The notes under the pieces were generated by a model. That model made no database searches and was not told the origin of the DNA. It saw only the letters and a program-made list of their open reading frames with translations. 64,000 nt of DNA. It comes from Litoditis marina. Its lineage: Eukaryota > Nematoda > Chromadorea > Rhabditida > Rhabditidae. How positions within the stretch are numbered: position 1 is the stretch's first letter; each line of letters opens with the position of its first letter. Made by a program: the position numbers and the translations under genes. Below are positions 1 to 11,015 of the stretch, one piece after another. The DNA lies in NCBI GenBank assembly GCA_964036275.1, contig OZ038434.1, forward strand, positions 16,853,879-16,917,878, in the 5' to 3' direction.

Positions 1-120
1 ATCTTACAATGTATCGTTCAGATTGTTCGGAAAGAGTATGGTACAAAAATGATAGACAGCCAAACTTTAATTGTGCAGAAGTTATATTTAAAACCGAGTT
101 AAACTTTGGTTTTTGTCCAG

Positions 121-2167
121 GAAAAGGCGGAGATCTATTTGCTGAAGACATTGTTAGTGCACTTGAAACGGCATATGACAACGATTTTGTTGCACCAGAT
201 TTGGAAAAGTGAGTTCAACTTCTCTCCCTGCTATTCATATTTTGTAGTACTTTATGATTATGACTATACTGGAGATGTTGTACAATGTACGATATCTTTC
301 AGGAGGTGAATTTGCTCATTTTAATACATGCATCTAAAAGCTGTAACTATTTGCAGTATATATTATATACTATGGAGATGTATTATAATTATCTTGCTCT
401 ATGCCCGGTTGGTGATCATTTTATCGGTGATATATTTTCAGATTGGTTGTTTCCGTCAATCATGTTTGGGTATTGTATGTAGACATTGTCATTCTACAGT
501 ACGGTGGAAGCGTAGTTGACGCTGCTTCGATTGGGGTGAGTCATGCATGATACTCTTGTACCTCCCAACTACCCGGGGCTCAACTCAATCTATATCGCCG
601 TTCAATGTTGGGCTCTTGTGACTTGTGGGCTGGGACTATGACCACAGCCATAATGGTGAAAGGTCATTCGTCTATTTCACGATAATTATTACGTTAAACC
701 GCAGACTCGTTGTGTTATGGTCGGGTTCACTTATTGTATTGTGTCCAAATTAGCGTTTTCTTTTATACTAGCTGTAATCCTTCACATCCTAGTTGTAATC
801 CTTCACACTTTATCCAGAGCAAATGCAACATAATTTGTAGGTGAAAGCGGCTCTGAGTGACACATCAATCTGTGTACTGAACACACGTCCAGCAGACGCC
901 AAGAAAATGACGGTAGAACTCCCCGATTCAGGAGATTCGTGGTTTCTGGACACCAGTCGGTTGGTTTTCTCCTGTTTTTCTTTTTCGTGTTGTCAGTCTC
1001 ACGTTCACGTTTCTGAATTCTGACTCAACACTTACTATTCTAGTGGCTTCTTGGTTACTTTAATTATTAGTTGTCTCGTTGTCTGCACAAAGCACCATAC
1101 ATTTCTCTCCTTTCTCAACTTATATGCAACTTTTCCACTCATTGATTCTTGTACCGTAAACTGTATTCAACGAATCGAGTTATCCAGGGTAGTATGACAC
1201 TGTCATCGTATCGTGAAAACAACATGAAAATAGGAAGTTGTGCGCCGCTGTACTAAGTATACTTATGCTTTTCCAGTCTTCCGGTCATAATCTCCGTGAG
1301 CAAGATAGGATCAGCGAACCTGGTGGATTGCAATACGAATGAGGAAGTATGTGTTCGATCAGCCCTATGGGTGGCCGTTTGCCCGCCCGAGAAGCAGGTA
1401 CGTAGAAGGAATAGACCTAAAAGGGAAAATTGAAGAAAACGGTGGCTACTTGGAATTGGCTGACTTTATTGGCGTATAGCATAACCGTATTTGTGAGATG
1501 TAACGTAGAGTTATTTGTATATTAATCTGTGTATTTCATTAATTTTATTAGGTTTATACGCGTACTCTGGCGAACACGGCCAATTTATTGAAAATGGGTC
1601 GCTTTTGAAGAATATTCGGACCTTACGTGTGTGCCTCTACTTCTAGACTCGTAACCATGAAAATCATTGTAGTACTGTATACCAATTCACACATTGTGTT
1701 AATGAAGTATGTTTTTGGTTTTTCGATTCACCCACGACGATTAGATTCATTTAATCAACAATGTTACAGAACAGTTCTGACGATTCGTGCGTGGTTCCGT
1801 TGGTTCGCCAGGCGGCTGGTGGCAGTCTGGAGAGGCAGTCGATAGAAGAAATGATGGATGTCGCACTGCGAGTAGCCAGGAGAATGCATGCCGCATTAAC
1901 CGACAGGTACAATATGTCCAATTCCACATGTTTTCCGGTTGTTAGGTAACCTAAACTTCTTGGCCACCGTTTTTCTGGTTACCTGAGTAGATAACTTGGA
2001 AGTAACCTGATACTATAGACCGGTTGAAACTGACGGTGAAAACCAATTTGTCATTTAGCATTTGGGAAAGGGGAAGTATCACTATTTTAATATTCTTTTT
2101 CTTTCCTAGGTTCAACGAAGAGGATAATGTAGACCGACCACCTCCAGGTTCAACCTTTCTGGCCTAA
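121..2167 (+). CDS. exos-7: Exosome complex subunit, EXOSC7/Rrp42-like, 5' part missing
   Basis: Six exons can be joined in phase: 121-208, 442-535, 841-959, 1277-1397, 1770-1906 and 2110-2167 (stop TAA), giving about 204 residues. Family knowledge: this is one of the RNase PH-fold subunits of the eukaryotic exosome ring, which feeds RNA to 3'-5' exonucleases in nucleus and cytoplasm. Seen: the RNase PH signatures WVLYVDIVILQYGGSVVDAA, then VKAAL, then a second-half segment VIISVSKIGSANLVDCNTNE, then GGSLERQSIEEMMDVA and a short polar tail. These match EXOSC7 in order and spacing better than EXOSC8 or EXOSC9. EXOSC7 proteins are near 290 residues, so roughly 90 N-terminal residues lie upstream of the window; bases 1-120 look intronic. 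Donors are GTGAGT, GTGAGT, GTTGGT, GTACGT and GTACAA. Exosome membership is firm; the choice of subunit is likely. Confidence 0.87.
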
Positions 2168-2421
2168 TTTGATGTATACGTTCTCAGCTGTGCATCGAGT
2201 GATTACTTTGTTTGTTGTTATTATTGGAATGTTGATTTCTTTCTGTTATTCATATGTCTTACGCATTCACTTTTATAAACAGTATCGAAAAAAGCTTTGT
2301 TCAAGTAACTGGTGGTAATTCAAATTTTTGTGAAATTTTCGCCCAGAACACCACTTAAAGTTATTTTTGCTTCATACTCAGAATAACAACAAAGAAGCGC
2401 TCAGTTTAATAATGAAATAGT
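2168..2421. other. Convergent 3' intergenic spacer
   Basis: This 254-bp AT-rich spacer separates the stop codon of the + exosome gene from that of the - Ig gene. On the - strand the stop TAA of the Ig gene lies inside an AATAAA hexamer, a plausible poly(A) signal. Nothing else recognised. Confidence 0.6.
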
Positions 2422-3993
2422 TTATTGAACCAAAACAGTTTGTTCATAAACAAGTGAATGAGGCATAGCTGGACCATCTACGAATAGTGGAAACGAGTTG
2501 TCGGCGATACAGGTATAGTTACCGGTAGATTCCATGGTAGTAGACGGAACGCTTATGTCATTTCCGTCGAAATTCACCGACAATGCGTCTGAAACTAGGT
2601 TTTCAGGTTATACATTCCTTGAAAAGAGAAGAGAGTAAATTAGAGAGACACAGACCCTCTGCTCCTTAGTATCTTAATTCTCGCGGAAACCTAATAAATG
2701 TGTAGATCAGACAACTGTCTGATCTTTTATGCAACGTTTCTCGTAAACTGGATAAATCCGGAATCCCCTGTCAATAAATCGATTGCATCAGTGTACTCCG
2801 CACCAATTGGTTGTCCATCCTTTTCCCATCTAACAAAGGGTGGTGGATAGGCGAAGACGGGACATCGAAGACTGAGAGTGGTACCAGGTGGTACCAGATG
2901 GGTGGTCCCTTTCACCCTGGGTGGTCGCGCGTCTTCGACCTCGGTGGCATCGGAACCGGACGGAAGAAGAATCACCGGAGGCACTGGAACGGAGACAACA
3001 TAGGTCAGAGTAGTTCAGTTTTAGTATATTTGTATTTTTGGTAGGATAATTTCGACAGAAAAGTTCGGTTAGGGGTGGAAAAGTTCTTACAGCCTCGAAG
3101 TGTGACGAAGTTTCGTAGTTAAACACGCCTACATGAAGTAGTTTGGTCAGGAATTTGGTAGGGAAAAACGGGTTACAGATCTGAGATTGGGACTCAAATG
3201 CAGCTTGCTCAAATTATGAAGACAGATAATACAACGACATTTAATGAGGAATAATCAACCCTTTCTTGTAGTCAGATCTCTATTCATTTCACGAGGCAAC
3301 ATACACCGTCTAGACTTGCTTTGGAAAGAGCCAACCTTATGGAGTTTCAGCCAGCCTTCTCTTGAAAGTACGGCTCTATCCCTTTGTCCTTCGTGGTTTC
3401 GTAACGTGACCGTGAGAGAATTGTGTCATATTCAGTAAGGAGAACGTACAAACTACAAACTGAGCAAACTGACGGTATATAAAGGAGTTTCCGCTGAGAA
3501 TGACTCCCTCGTCAGTTCGCACTTCACATAGGTACTTCCCGGCGACGGTGGCCGGAGCTCTTCCCACGTCCAGATACGCCTTGCCTTCCTTGGTAACACC
3601 CTCGAACACCTGAGGCCGTATGATGAAACATCCCGGGCCGGGTTGGGATGCTATCCCGAGCTATTTCCCGGCCAATTCAGCTCGGGATGGCATGCCAACC
3701 CGGCCCGGAATGTTTCATGCATACGGCCTCTGGTGGAAAATGTGTTGAGTTCTTTATGTGTCTTGTATAGAACGTGCGAAAATGTTCACGGACTGTGCAA
3801 GTGCATGTACCTAGATCGTCTTGCGGTTCAGTAGATCAGCGACATCTTCTGTGTTCCCAGATCTAACTACAGCCTAACTACAATTGGTTACTCCCTACAT
3901 AGGCTGAAACTAAAACCAACTTTTCCGTCCCTCAATCGAGTGAACTGCCCAAAATGAACTGGAACGTCCTCACCCAGATTTTGAACTCCGCAC
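2422..3993 (-). CDS. Two-immunoglobulin-domain (ZIG-like) protein, 5' end unresolved
   Basis: Four exons join in phase on the minus strand: 3993-3921, 3609-3474, 2983-2804 and 2588-2422, encoding about 184 residues. The first Ig domain runs from a Cys in CGVQNLGEDV to KYLCEV and lacks the usual core Trp. The second has the full pattern: TLSLRC, then FVRWEKDG, then GNYTC, with 35 residues from Trp to the last Cys. There is no membrane segment after it, so a secreted adhesion or signalling protein like nematode ZIG proteins is likely (inference). The donor after the second-domain Trp segment is GTGCGG at 2803; reading through it gives an ORF to about 2730 but breaks phase with the last exon. 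The signal-peptide exon was not found. A candidate open stretch ending at a GTGAGT near 4930 has the wrong phase to join directly. A MITE abuts the acceptor at 3610. Confidence 0.72.
3613..3729. mobile_element. GC-rich palindromic MITE with CTG target duplication
   Basis: A 117-bp near-perfect foldback. The left end AGGCCGTATG..TGAAACAT is mirrored at the right end, and arms continue through CCGGGCCGGGTTGG. It is flanked by CTG at 3610-3612 and 3730-3732 (CAG on the minus strand). On the minus strand it lies exactly at the acceptor of an Ig-gene exon. Three-base duplications are typical of PIF/Harbinger-type elements, but CTG is not their usual TWA, so the superfamily is open. Confidence 0.8.
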
Positions 3994-4112
3994 CTGAATA
4001 TGACTGAGTAATAAATCTCACAAATATCTACAGTATGCACTAATATAGAAACGCGTGAGAGCAGTCAACTGTTTTTCTACGCGGATCGATACTGTACATA
4101 TACAGCTCTGTA

Positions 4113-4302
4113 CTCTGAAGTTAATAACCGAGTTGTTTACCAAGGTGCGCCGGAAACCCAAGTTGTAAATCAAGGATCAGACTTTCTACTGAGAACTTGG
4201 TGCACAAATGTAAACCAATCTTTGATTTCACAACTTGATATCGACTAGTGACCAGTTTGGTGAGGCGAACCTTGGTAAACAACTCGGTTTTAAACTTTAG
4301 AG
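4113..4302. mobile_element. Palindromic MITE, family A (TA-targeting)
   Basis: A foldback element of about 190 bp whose ends read CTCTGAAGTTAATAACCGAG and the approximate reverse complement, with inner arms TTGTTTACCAAGGT. A second copy lies at 18501-18690 inside the satellite, where it is flanked by TA on both sides. This suggests a Tc1/mariner-type non-autonomous element. Confidence 0.85.
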
Positions 4303-4440
4303 AAGTGTGCGTTGTTTGATCCTGTCATGTTTCAGTCGTAATTCGAAAATAGCTATGCACACCGATCAAACTACAACAGATATTAGTATTCTAAATATGA
4401 GACAAACGATCACGAGTTAAGCACTGTTAACTGTCAATGA

Positions 4441-4500
4441 CAATTCAGTTTCAGTTCTCAACCAGACTTCCTACCTAGAGAGATTTTTTACAAGTGATGG
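4441..4500 (+). repeat. Isolated fragment of the 143-bp satellite
   Basis: This 60-bp stretch matches part of the satellite monomer of the 11-30 kb arrays: CAATTCAGTTTCAGTT, then AACCAGACTTCCTACCTAGA, then ACAAGTGATGG, with a few substitutions. It lies 6.5 kb outside the array and is single-copy here. Confidence 0.85.
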
Positions 4501-4502
4501 TT

Positions 4503-6188
4503 TTTTTTGCTCTATTTTGTCCCAACTTGCCATAGTTGCCCAACGCGGGCCCTCAGCGGTCTATCCTCGTATCCTATATGCCCTAACGGGGTGGCAACCT
4601 TGGCTAGGTTACCAACCACTCGGAGATGGGCGGTAGCACACGAGAATAGATAACCTGGAACGGAAAATAAATGACACCAGAGTAAACTATCAAAAAGTTG
4701 TTCTATACAAAAATTCTCAAGTTCACGCATTATTGTACTATTCCTAGATGCATTGAACCTTAGTTTTCATTAAAGTACTGTTGTTCGACATACCCGAATG
4801 TTTTCTGTTTCTTCACGCACATTAGTTCTGGTAATAAAATTTATTGTGGCAGTATTTTTGTGGGAACTTTTATACATAAAATTATCGGCAAAACGAGTCC
4901 ACGTAGGAATGATGAGGACTATACTCACATGTGACAAGGAGGGTAGAAATAGACATGTGTTCAGTTCGAAATGAGCCGGCCATTGAGCAGCGAATCAAAG
5001 CAACTAATCAATGAAAACAACAGACTCTGGTCCTACACTTGAAATGCACAACTAATACGAGAACAAGGATAGGAACAAACAAATTAAGAGCTGAAACTAA
5101 TGAACTAAAAAAAAACTCAACGTACTTAGATGTTATGAGAAGCGGTACGTTTCATCTCTACCTAAAATAGCTCAAATAAAACCAAATTGACGGACGTTTT
5201 TAATTTCTCCTCACCGTTTTCCGACCTGAGAAACGTTTCCGGAATAAAACACTGGTCCTAAGGTTTGTACCTTCACCATCAGTACTCGGTACGGAAAAAT
5301 CAATTCAAAAATGATGGTTTCCTGAAAAAGTGATGAAATTTCAATCTAAGTTGCACATTGCACACACATTGTTATACCGGTGAAAGCGCAAAATTGACGA
5401 CACTGAACCGTCATGGACACCGTGTGCTCAATTTGGTTAGTTTGGCTTATTTCAACGATCATCGCCTCCGTGTTTCTCTGATCTACACACTCTGCCTCTC
5501 GTGCTCGTGGTGGATGATCAGCGCTCGCTCGATCTGCTCATAGAATTGTTTGCGCCAGTCTTCGGTGATATAGTCGCCATTTTCCCCATAAAGACAGCAG
5601 AGGGTTCAATTGATTGAGCGATGCAGGGCGAGCGGTCGTTGGTTATTTGCCAGCAGTTGAGAGAGTGTGTAGATCAATGATACGCAGACTGACTGGCATC
5701 TCGCCAAACCCCGCCCCTTACAAAATCGATGGTACGGTGTCCACAACGGTTTGACAAATCCTATAAGCAAGCTGCAAAAGTAAGAGAGCGTGGAGGTCAG
5801 GCTGCAAGACTGGCTAATAGTATTTTTGTTGCAGTTTTTATACAGAAAATCCTCGACAAAAAGGCAAAACATGAAAAAAAAGTATCTTTACATTAGCAGA
5901 ATTCACGTAGGCATGAAGACTAAACTCACATGTCTGCAACTTTCTGACTCACACATTATCTCGTCCAAGTCCCTGAAAATCGGATGGGGATTGTTTGAGA
6001 TCATTAAAATGAGCTATTGCATCGTTTTCTGTCTCTGTTGGTAACTTACAGACTCAGTCCCAGACTAGATCTAGACTCAGACTCGTCGTTTAACCGAGCT
6101 GTTCACGAACTTTCAAGTTCTCGGTAAACGGCAGTGAAAGTGAATATTTTCATTTCTCTCTTCTGCCGCCAGTAGCCGGTTACTCCCC
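4503..6188. other. Non-coding region with degenerate foldback element
   Basis: Mostly AT-rich sequence with no convincing gene. About 5410-5742 forms a degenerate inverted repeat: TGGACACCGT near the left end and ACGGTGTCCA near the right, with an inner pair CTGATCTACACACTCT (5478) and AGAGTGTGTAGATCA (5660). Between them on the minus strand is a short open stretch with a coding look (GENGDYITEDWRKQFYEQIE) that may be chance or a transposon remnant. A motif close to ACATGTGAGTNTAGTC with a following CCTACGTG occurs twice, near 4900-4935 and 5908-5942. Confidence 0.5.
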
Positions 6189-7107
6189 ATGTTCCTTCTT
6201 ATCATCTCAGTTTTGGTCGCAGCCGGTCTCTATTATTGGAACAAACAGGTATTTATGCTGGTCTAGTTTTTCTACTTTCACAAAATATATCTGTCACTGG
6301 GACTTTTGGGGGATGGAACAGTTATAACACATCACTGTTTTAATATGTATCAATAGATAAAACTACAAACACAGCAGTTTGAATTCGGGACGTTGTAGGC
6401 CAAAATCTGGACATGTAAAGTGTGCTTAGTTCAAACAACCACTCAAATATGGTCACTTTCCTAGTGGAAACAGTATGAATGGTTGATTTGTGAAAATCCC
6501 CGCGAAGTTTTTCAGAATTGAACTCTCTATGGCCTTAACGAAGTTTACGTTGACTGAATTCGTTCTATTCCAGGAGTGTTGTGCGGGACGAGTCTGTGAC
6601 AATCCGACCACCATCGGAAATAAGGTCACCCCAGTTCCCCGAGGGGAAGATGTAGCCACCGCTGTCTCCCAGACCGGGACCTCCAGAAACAGTCTAAGAA
6701 CTGCGGTTTCGCAAAACAGGACCTCTAGGAACAGTTTGAGAACGGCTGTTGCTGAACCCGGAAATAGCACCAGAACCGCTATTCCTACGTCGCCAAGAAA
6801 CATTTCTGCTAAAAAGGTGAGCTTGTTCAACCGAAAAAGATAGGTTTAGATCATCTGGGATATGGTGAACTTTGAACTGAGAATTTTTATTGTATTCTGT
6901 GAAATTCCTGTTAGAAAAAAGCGGTGAGTGGAACTGAGGCGCGCTATGGTTTTTTGTTTGCAACAGGACCAATAATAAGCATTGCGCAGTTTTGTATTTT
7001 GAACTGGATGCGTCAGAACGTCGGAAGTGCTCACAGAACCTTTTCACTAAAACTGATATTCTAGTCCTTTCTAAGATTATAATGAATCGTTTTTCCAGAC
7101 ACTCTGA
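6189..7107 (+). CDS. Small single-pass membrane protein with internal repeats, unknown function
   Basis: Three exons join in phase 0: 6189-6248, 6574-6816 and 7099-7107 (TGA), predicting 103 residues. Residues 1-17 (MFLLIISVLVAAGLYYW) form a hydrophobic N-terminal segment, either an uncleaved anchor or a signal peptide. The mature part starts with a Cys-rich stretch ECCAGRVC. Two tandem copies of TSRNSLRTAVxx follow, and then a weaker third copy. Three N-glycosylation sequons (NRT, NST, NIS) fit a luminal or extracellular location. An AATAAA lies about 45 bp after the stop. The last coding exon is only nine bases, so the 3' end is the least certain part. No family recognised. It is convergent with the next gene. 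Confidence 0.5.
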
Positions 7108-7317
7108 TCATCTTCTCGGCGACTCACCACATTGTGATTTCTTGTTAAATAAAAATCTGGTTGCTGTCTCTTTGTATTTTCGCTATCAGTTGCTGTTTCT
7201 TTCATCGTGAAACGAGAGTTCAAAAGTTTATATCAATACAATAGACATGATGTATGCATTGAAAAATGAATAAAGAACACATTTCGTTGAGCAGACATTT
7301 ACATTTGAATACGCTGC

Positions 7318-8701
7318 TCAATTACTCTTTCTCTTCTCTTTCTTTTTCTGATTGAAGGCAGCCTTCGAGTCCGGAGTCATTAGGAGGGTGTCGTAGAGAG
7401 GGTCGTGCGGTTTGGCGAATGACTCTGGAAAATGCTTTTGAAAAAAAGATCTTTCATTCATTCATTCTTTCTATCTTTTTTTCTCTCTGTCTCAGTTTCT
7501 CTCTATCTCTATTTATGTCACTCTCTTTCTTGCCTCTCTATCACTATTTCCCTTTCTCCCGCTCTCTTAACCTCACTTTACTCTAATTGCTCAGTTAGTT
7601 GTATATCTTTTCTCATCTCTATTTCCACACCACCTTTCTCTCTCCTTCTTTCTGGTTCTCTCCCCACTACCTCTGCCCCCCCCCCCCCCCCCCCCTCCCC
7701 CCTTCCATTCCGATAGATAATTCTCTCTCCCCTCTCTCTCTTTCTCTCTCTTTCTCTTCTCTCTCTCTCGCTCTCTCTTTTCTCCACTCACTTGGTGCAT
7801 CTGAGGGAGCCTTGAACTTGTCGAAATCCGCCACCGGACTGGGAGATGATTCTACTTCTCCGTCCTTCGTCTTCAGACAGCCTGACCTTCTCGCAGTGCT
7901 CACTTCTTCAACTGCCTGGAAATACACACAATAATATGTTGTGTAATATATTTATAGAATAAAGGTAACAGAAAATGTATATATTCTTTAGGGGTTCTAG
8001 ACAAAATGTTCTCTCTGTTTTTTGTTGGATTTTCTTGAAGTTGAGCGGAGAGCTGGAAATGGGACTACTTCTTAACCCCTTATAACTCCTTATTGGCATG
8101 AAATAACCCGTATTATTCCGACACTATAAATACTTACACTTCGTGACCCTTGCAGCGATTATAGTGTTTAGTCGAATGTTCAAATGCTCTTTTCAAAACA
8201 TTTAGACATCAGAACTCATTTACTATTGATGGTTTGGAGTGAAGGGACTGCCCTTTCCACTCCTTCGTTTCACTTTTAGGTATTTTGATTTTGTTCGGTC
8301 TTAAAGAAGGTTTTTTAAACTTTAATCCCGTGACATCGGTCCTTTAAACTGCAATTGAAAAATGTATTGCGGTTTAAAGGACTGAAGCGTTGCGATTCGA
8401 CCACATAATTGAGCTTTTTTAATTGGATTCTTTTGGTGTTCAGATACTTTCTGAATACTTCGAATCGCACTGCTCTTATCATTATACCTACCGTCGAGTT
8501 GGTACTGGCCAGGGAGTCTTCATTCTGCTGTGTCTTTCTCTCCGTATCCTTCGAATTGGTAAAATCAGAAGCCGTGGTAGTTGTTGATGTTGTTGTTGTT
8601 GTTGACAACACTCCGCCCATCGCACAACCAAATAACAAATAAAAAGAGACAGACAGATGCCTCAAGGATTGAAACTTTTTTCCCTTTTTCCTTGTTTTCA
8701 T
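7318..8701 (-). CDS. Putative secreted or membrane protein with Thr-rich linker, unknown function
   Basis: Three exons join in phase: 8701-8492, 7915-7792 and 7424-7318, predicting 146 residues. The N-terminus is basic (MKTRKKGKKF), followed by a hydrophobic segment at about residues 18-33 (SFYLLFGCAMGGVL). This suggests a type II anchor or signal peptide. A Ser/Thr run (STTTTTSTTTT), a charged linker and a conserved-looking segment FAKPHDPLYDTLLMTPDSKA follow, and the protein ends in a Lys-rich tail. The first intron holds a copy of MITE family B. The second is a pyrimidine microsatellite. Donor choice for exon 1 (GTAGGT at 8491) was fixed by phase, since the earlier GTACCA would hit a stop. 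No family recognised. Confidence 0.55.
7455..7790 (+). repeat. Pyrimidine-rich (CT)n tract with poly-C run
   Basis: A low-complexity CTCTCT/TTTCTC stretch with a run of about 17 consecutive C near 7677-7694. It lies in the second intron of the minus-strand gene at 7318-8701 and creates spurious open frames on both strands. Confidence 0.9.
8301..8422. mobile_element. MITE family B copy (diverged left end)
   Basis: A palindromic element of about 120 bp with core CAATTGAAAAATGTATTGCG at the centre. The arms read TCGGTCCTTTAAACTG and GGTTTAAAGGACTGAAG, and the outer part is CCACATAATT. It lies in intron 1 of the minus-strand gene at 7318-8701. Other copies are at 23327, 46928, 48322, 61303 and 62916. 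Confidence 0.88.
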
Positions 8702-9909
8702 GGCCCAACTCGTAGAAGATCTTGAAAATCTTCATTCTGGCAACAAGTAGTTGCCATGAATAAACGAAAAACCTTATCGAGTAACCGGTCTTTTTACTCT
8801 GCGTCTCCCGCCTCTCGCAGTGTTTCTCGATGGCGCGATATCGCGGGCGAATACAGTGAAACCTTTAGCTGACGCAGGTCAGGATTAAAAGAAAAGTGTT
8901 CCTGGAGACTGATTAGAAGTTTATTTAATTGTCCATGTAAAAGTTCAGGTGTATCTCGCAAGTCACTGGGACTCGACTTGTTATTCGCACGAGACTCGAC
9001 ACGAAAGTAGGCGAATTCGACTCGAAACTCCATTTTACTAAAACTGAAAAAAAATCAAAACTTCAAACTGAATACTCGAGCACTGGTTTTCATTCAAGAT
9101 TAACTATAACTCTCTGCGACGTATGATTATCACTACCTCCTGCCAACGGGCTTTGTAGAAAAAGTGTGTGGAATTCCATTAAAACAGTTTTGTGAAAGTT
9201 TTCTTTGAAAAGAAGTTGTCCCGAGGACGTCGACTGTTCGGAACCCTTATTGGAAAGAGTACACGTGGCTTATCATGACTCTCCTAATTCCCGGCGGCGT
9301 ATAGTTCGTTTCATTCACACAAAGACCCATTGGCATCGTGCCAAGATTTTCGGATGTCAATTTTTTTTAAAGAAAACATGAGTATTTTAAAGACATGTTT
9401 TGTTTACGTGTTTTCATTAAACTGAACGATCGCTAACAGAAATCTTCAGTTTTTCGAAAACCCAATAAGTGGTGAAATATTGATTGGAATATTCATTGGC
9501 ACGTTGTGAAGTCTCAGTGGAAATGGCCGGAACTATAGCAATCCATCCAACCTCGTGAGTAGTTCATATGACTTTCTCATGAGAACCTCGTGAAAACCTT
9601 ATGAGCTATAACCTCTAATGTTGAAGCATAATAATCAATGGAATCTCATGAGAAGTTCGTGAGATATTGCTCACGAGATATCTCATGAGGGTTTTGATGG
9701 TTTGCTACCGCCCCCGGTTTCTGTCGTTTCACAATTAACTCTGAAAGTAGTTTTGAAACTAAAGCAACATCGAGAAAAATAGAGAAATTCGTGTTATAAA
9801 CATCGGGATTAGTATCGTCGTTGCCAACGGAAAGGCGGGAGGGTACTGTATATCTCACTTTCCGCTGTGTACGCACACATGTCTTCGATTCCAAAGCCTG
9901 CTAGTTTGT
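8702..9909. other. Non-coding region with dispersed repeats
   Basis: No gene seen. Around 9330-9545 there is a diverged repeat whose end, CTCAGTGGAAATGGCCGGAAC, resembles CTCAGTAGGAATGACCGGAAC at 47690. Its start GCGTGCCAAGA also recurs near 47533. At 9548-9690 the palindromic words CTCATGAG and CTCGTGAG recur several times, as they do at 57910-58030 and 58850-59005. Confidence 0.55.
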
Positions 9910-9978
9910 TCTCTGATAGCGCAGTGGTTAGCGCCCTCCTACAAAACTTTTGCTCGCAGGTTCGATCCCGGCCAGAGA
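9910..9978 (+). tRNA. tRNA-like sequence (pseudogene or SINE head) with Pol III A and B boxes
   Basis: The ends pair as an acceptor stem (TCTCTGA with CCAGAGA, six pairs). A D-arm GCGC-AGTGGTTA-GCGC includes an A box, and a B box GGTTCGATCC lies in a T-arm GCAGG/CCGGC with one mismatch. The region where the anticodon arm should be (CCTCCTACAAAACTTTT) does not form a stem. It therefore looks like a tRNA pseudogene or the head of a tRNA-derived SINE rather than a working tRNA. Confidence 0.55.
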
Positions 9979-11015
9979 CAGAAATTTATAAATTTTGCAC
10001 TCACTATAAATTGCTCGACACATTCGAACCGGAAAGCGATGTGCACATCGATTGTTAACAGTGCAAAACGTACCGACGTTTACCAACTTCTTCTTCTCAA
10101 TTCTATCTTATTTTCGTGCCACCCTTGATGAAGAGCAAATTCCTCAATCAGGGTTGAACTCGAAACTCGAGCTTGATGTTTACCAAACCACGAGTTTTAC
10201 TCATATGTCTTTTCTATACAAATAAACAAACAACAACAAGGCGCACAAAAAGTTTATTCACAAAGAAGTTTCAAAAGTTCAAAAGTTATTCGAAAGCGTC
10301 CAAAAGTTGCCGAAATTCGAGACCAAAATCAGTTGATAGCGCCTGTAAAATAAAAGATAACGTTTTTAAGGTGTAAAATTGGAAAAATGCTTTTTTGAAA
10401 TGCAAGGTTTGATTGCAAATTGAAACTTGACATAATAAAAGTTTTCAAATGACTTGGATGGGTTACTTTTGAGTTATAAATTGAATAATGTATTCTTGTG
10501 TTTAGAATACTGATTTCAGTTTTTATAGTTGTTTAGAAAACATGTTTTGGTTGCAGTTTTATTGACAACGTTTATGTGACTGAAAGTTGTGTAACTTCTT
10601 TAAACATATTTCTATAGTGTGTATGTGTATTATATCTTTTGTTTTGTTTTTTTCTAGAAGAATTCTGAAGAGCAAATTTTTTTTCGTATTCCAAATATAA
10701 AGAAACTTGTATATTTAAAGCCTTAACCTAATAATGATAATAGTATGTTTTCATTTGATTATTATGATCTTACTCTTAATATTACCAATATTATTCATGT
10801 TCTTATGTATAATGCATAATTATTATTATTGTGAACATTTTCGTTATTATTAATGTTATTATTATGATTATTATTAATATAATTATTGTTATTATTCATA
10901 TTATCATTGAGTTTTTCTGTTATCACCAACATTGTGTTTATTTAAGTGTTTTTATGTTTACCGAACATGTTGTTTTATTTAGAAACTTTCGCTGGAACAA
11001 ATTCAAAAACTAATT
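9979..11015. other. Non-coding AT-rich region with (ATT)n
   Basis: No gene seen. 10725-10920 is a degenerate ATT/TTA trinucleotide-rich stretch (TATTATTATT repeats) that ends shortly before the first satellite monomer. Confidence 0.6.

Noticed and set aside
2736..2803. Extension of the Ig exon to 2736
   Set aside because: It stays open but its phase does not fit the final exon. Ending at the GTGCGG donor (2803) restores phase and a normal Trp-to-Cys distance.
7358..7396. Alternative last exon for the + gene at 6189, joined at 7358
   Set aside because: These bases are the antisense of a better-supported exon of the minus-strand gene (7424-7318).
10831..11013. Ile-rich frame before the satellite
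   Set aside because: It is a translation of an ATT-rich simple repeat.
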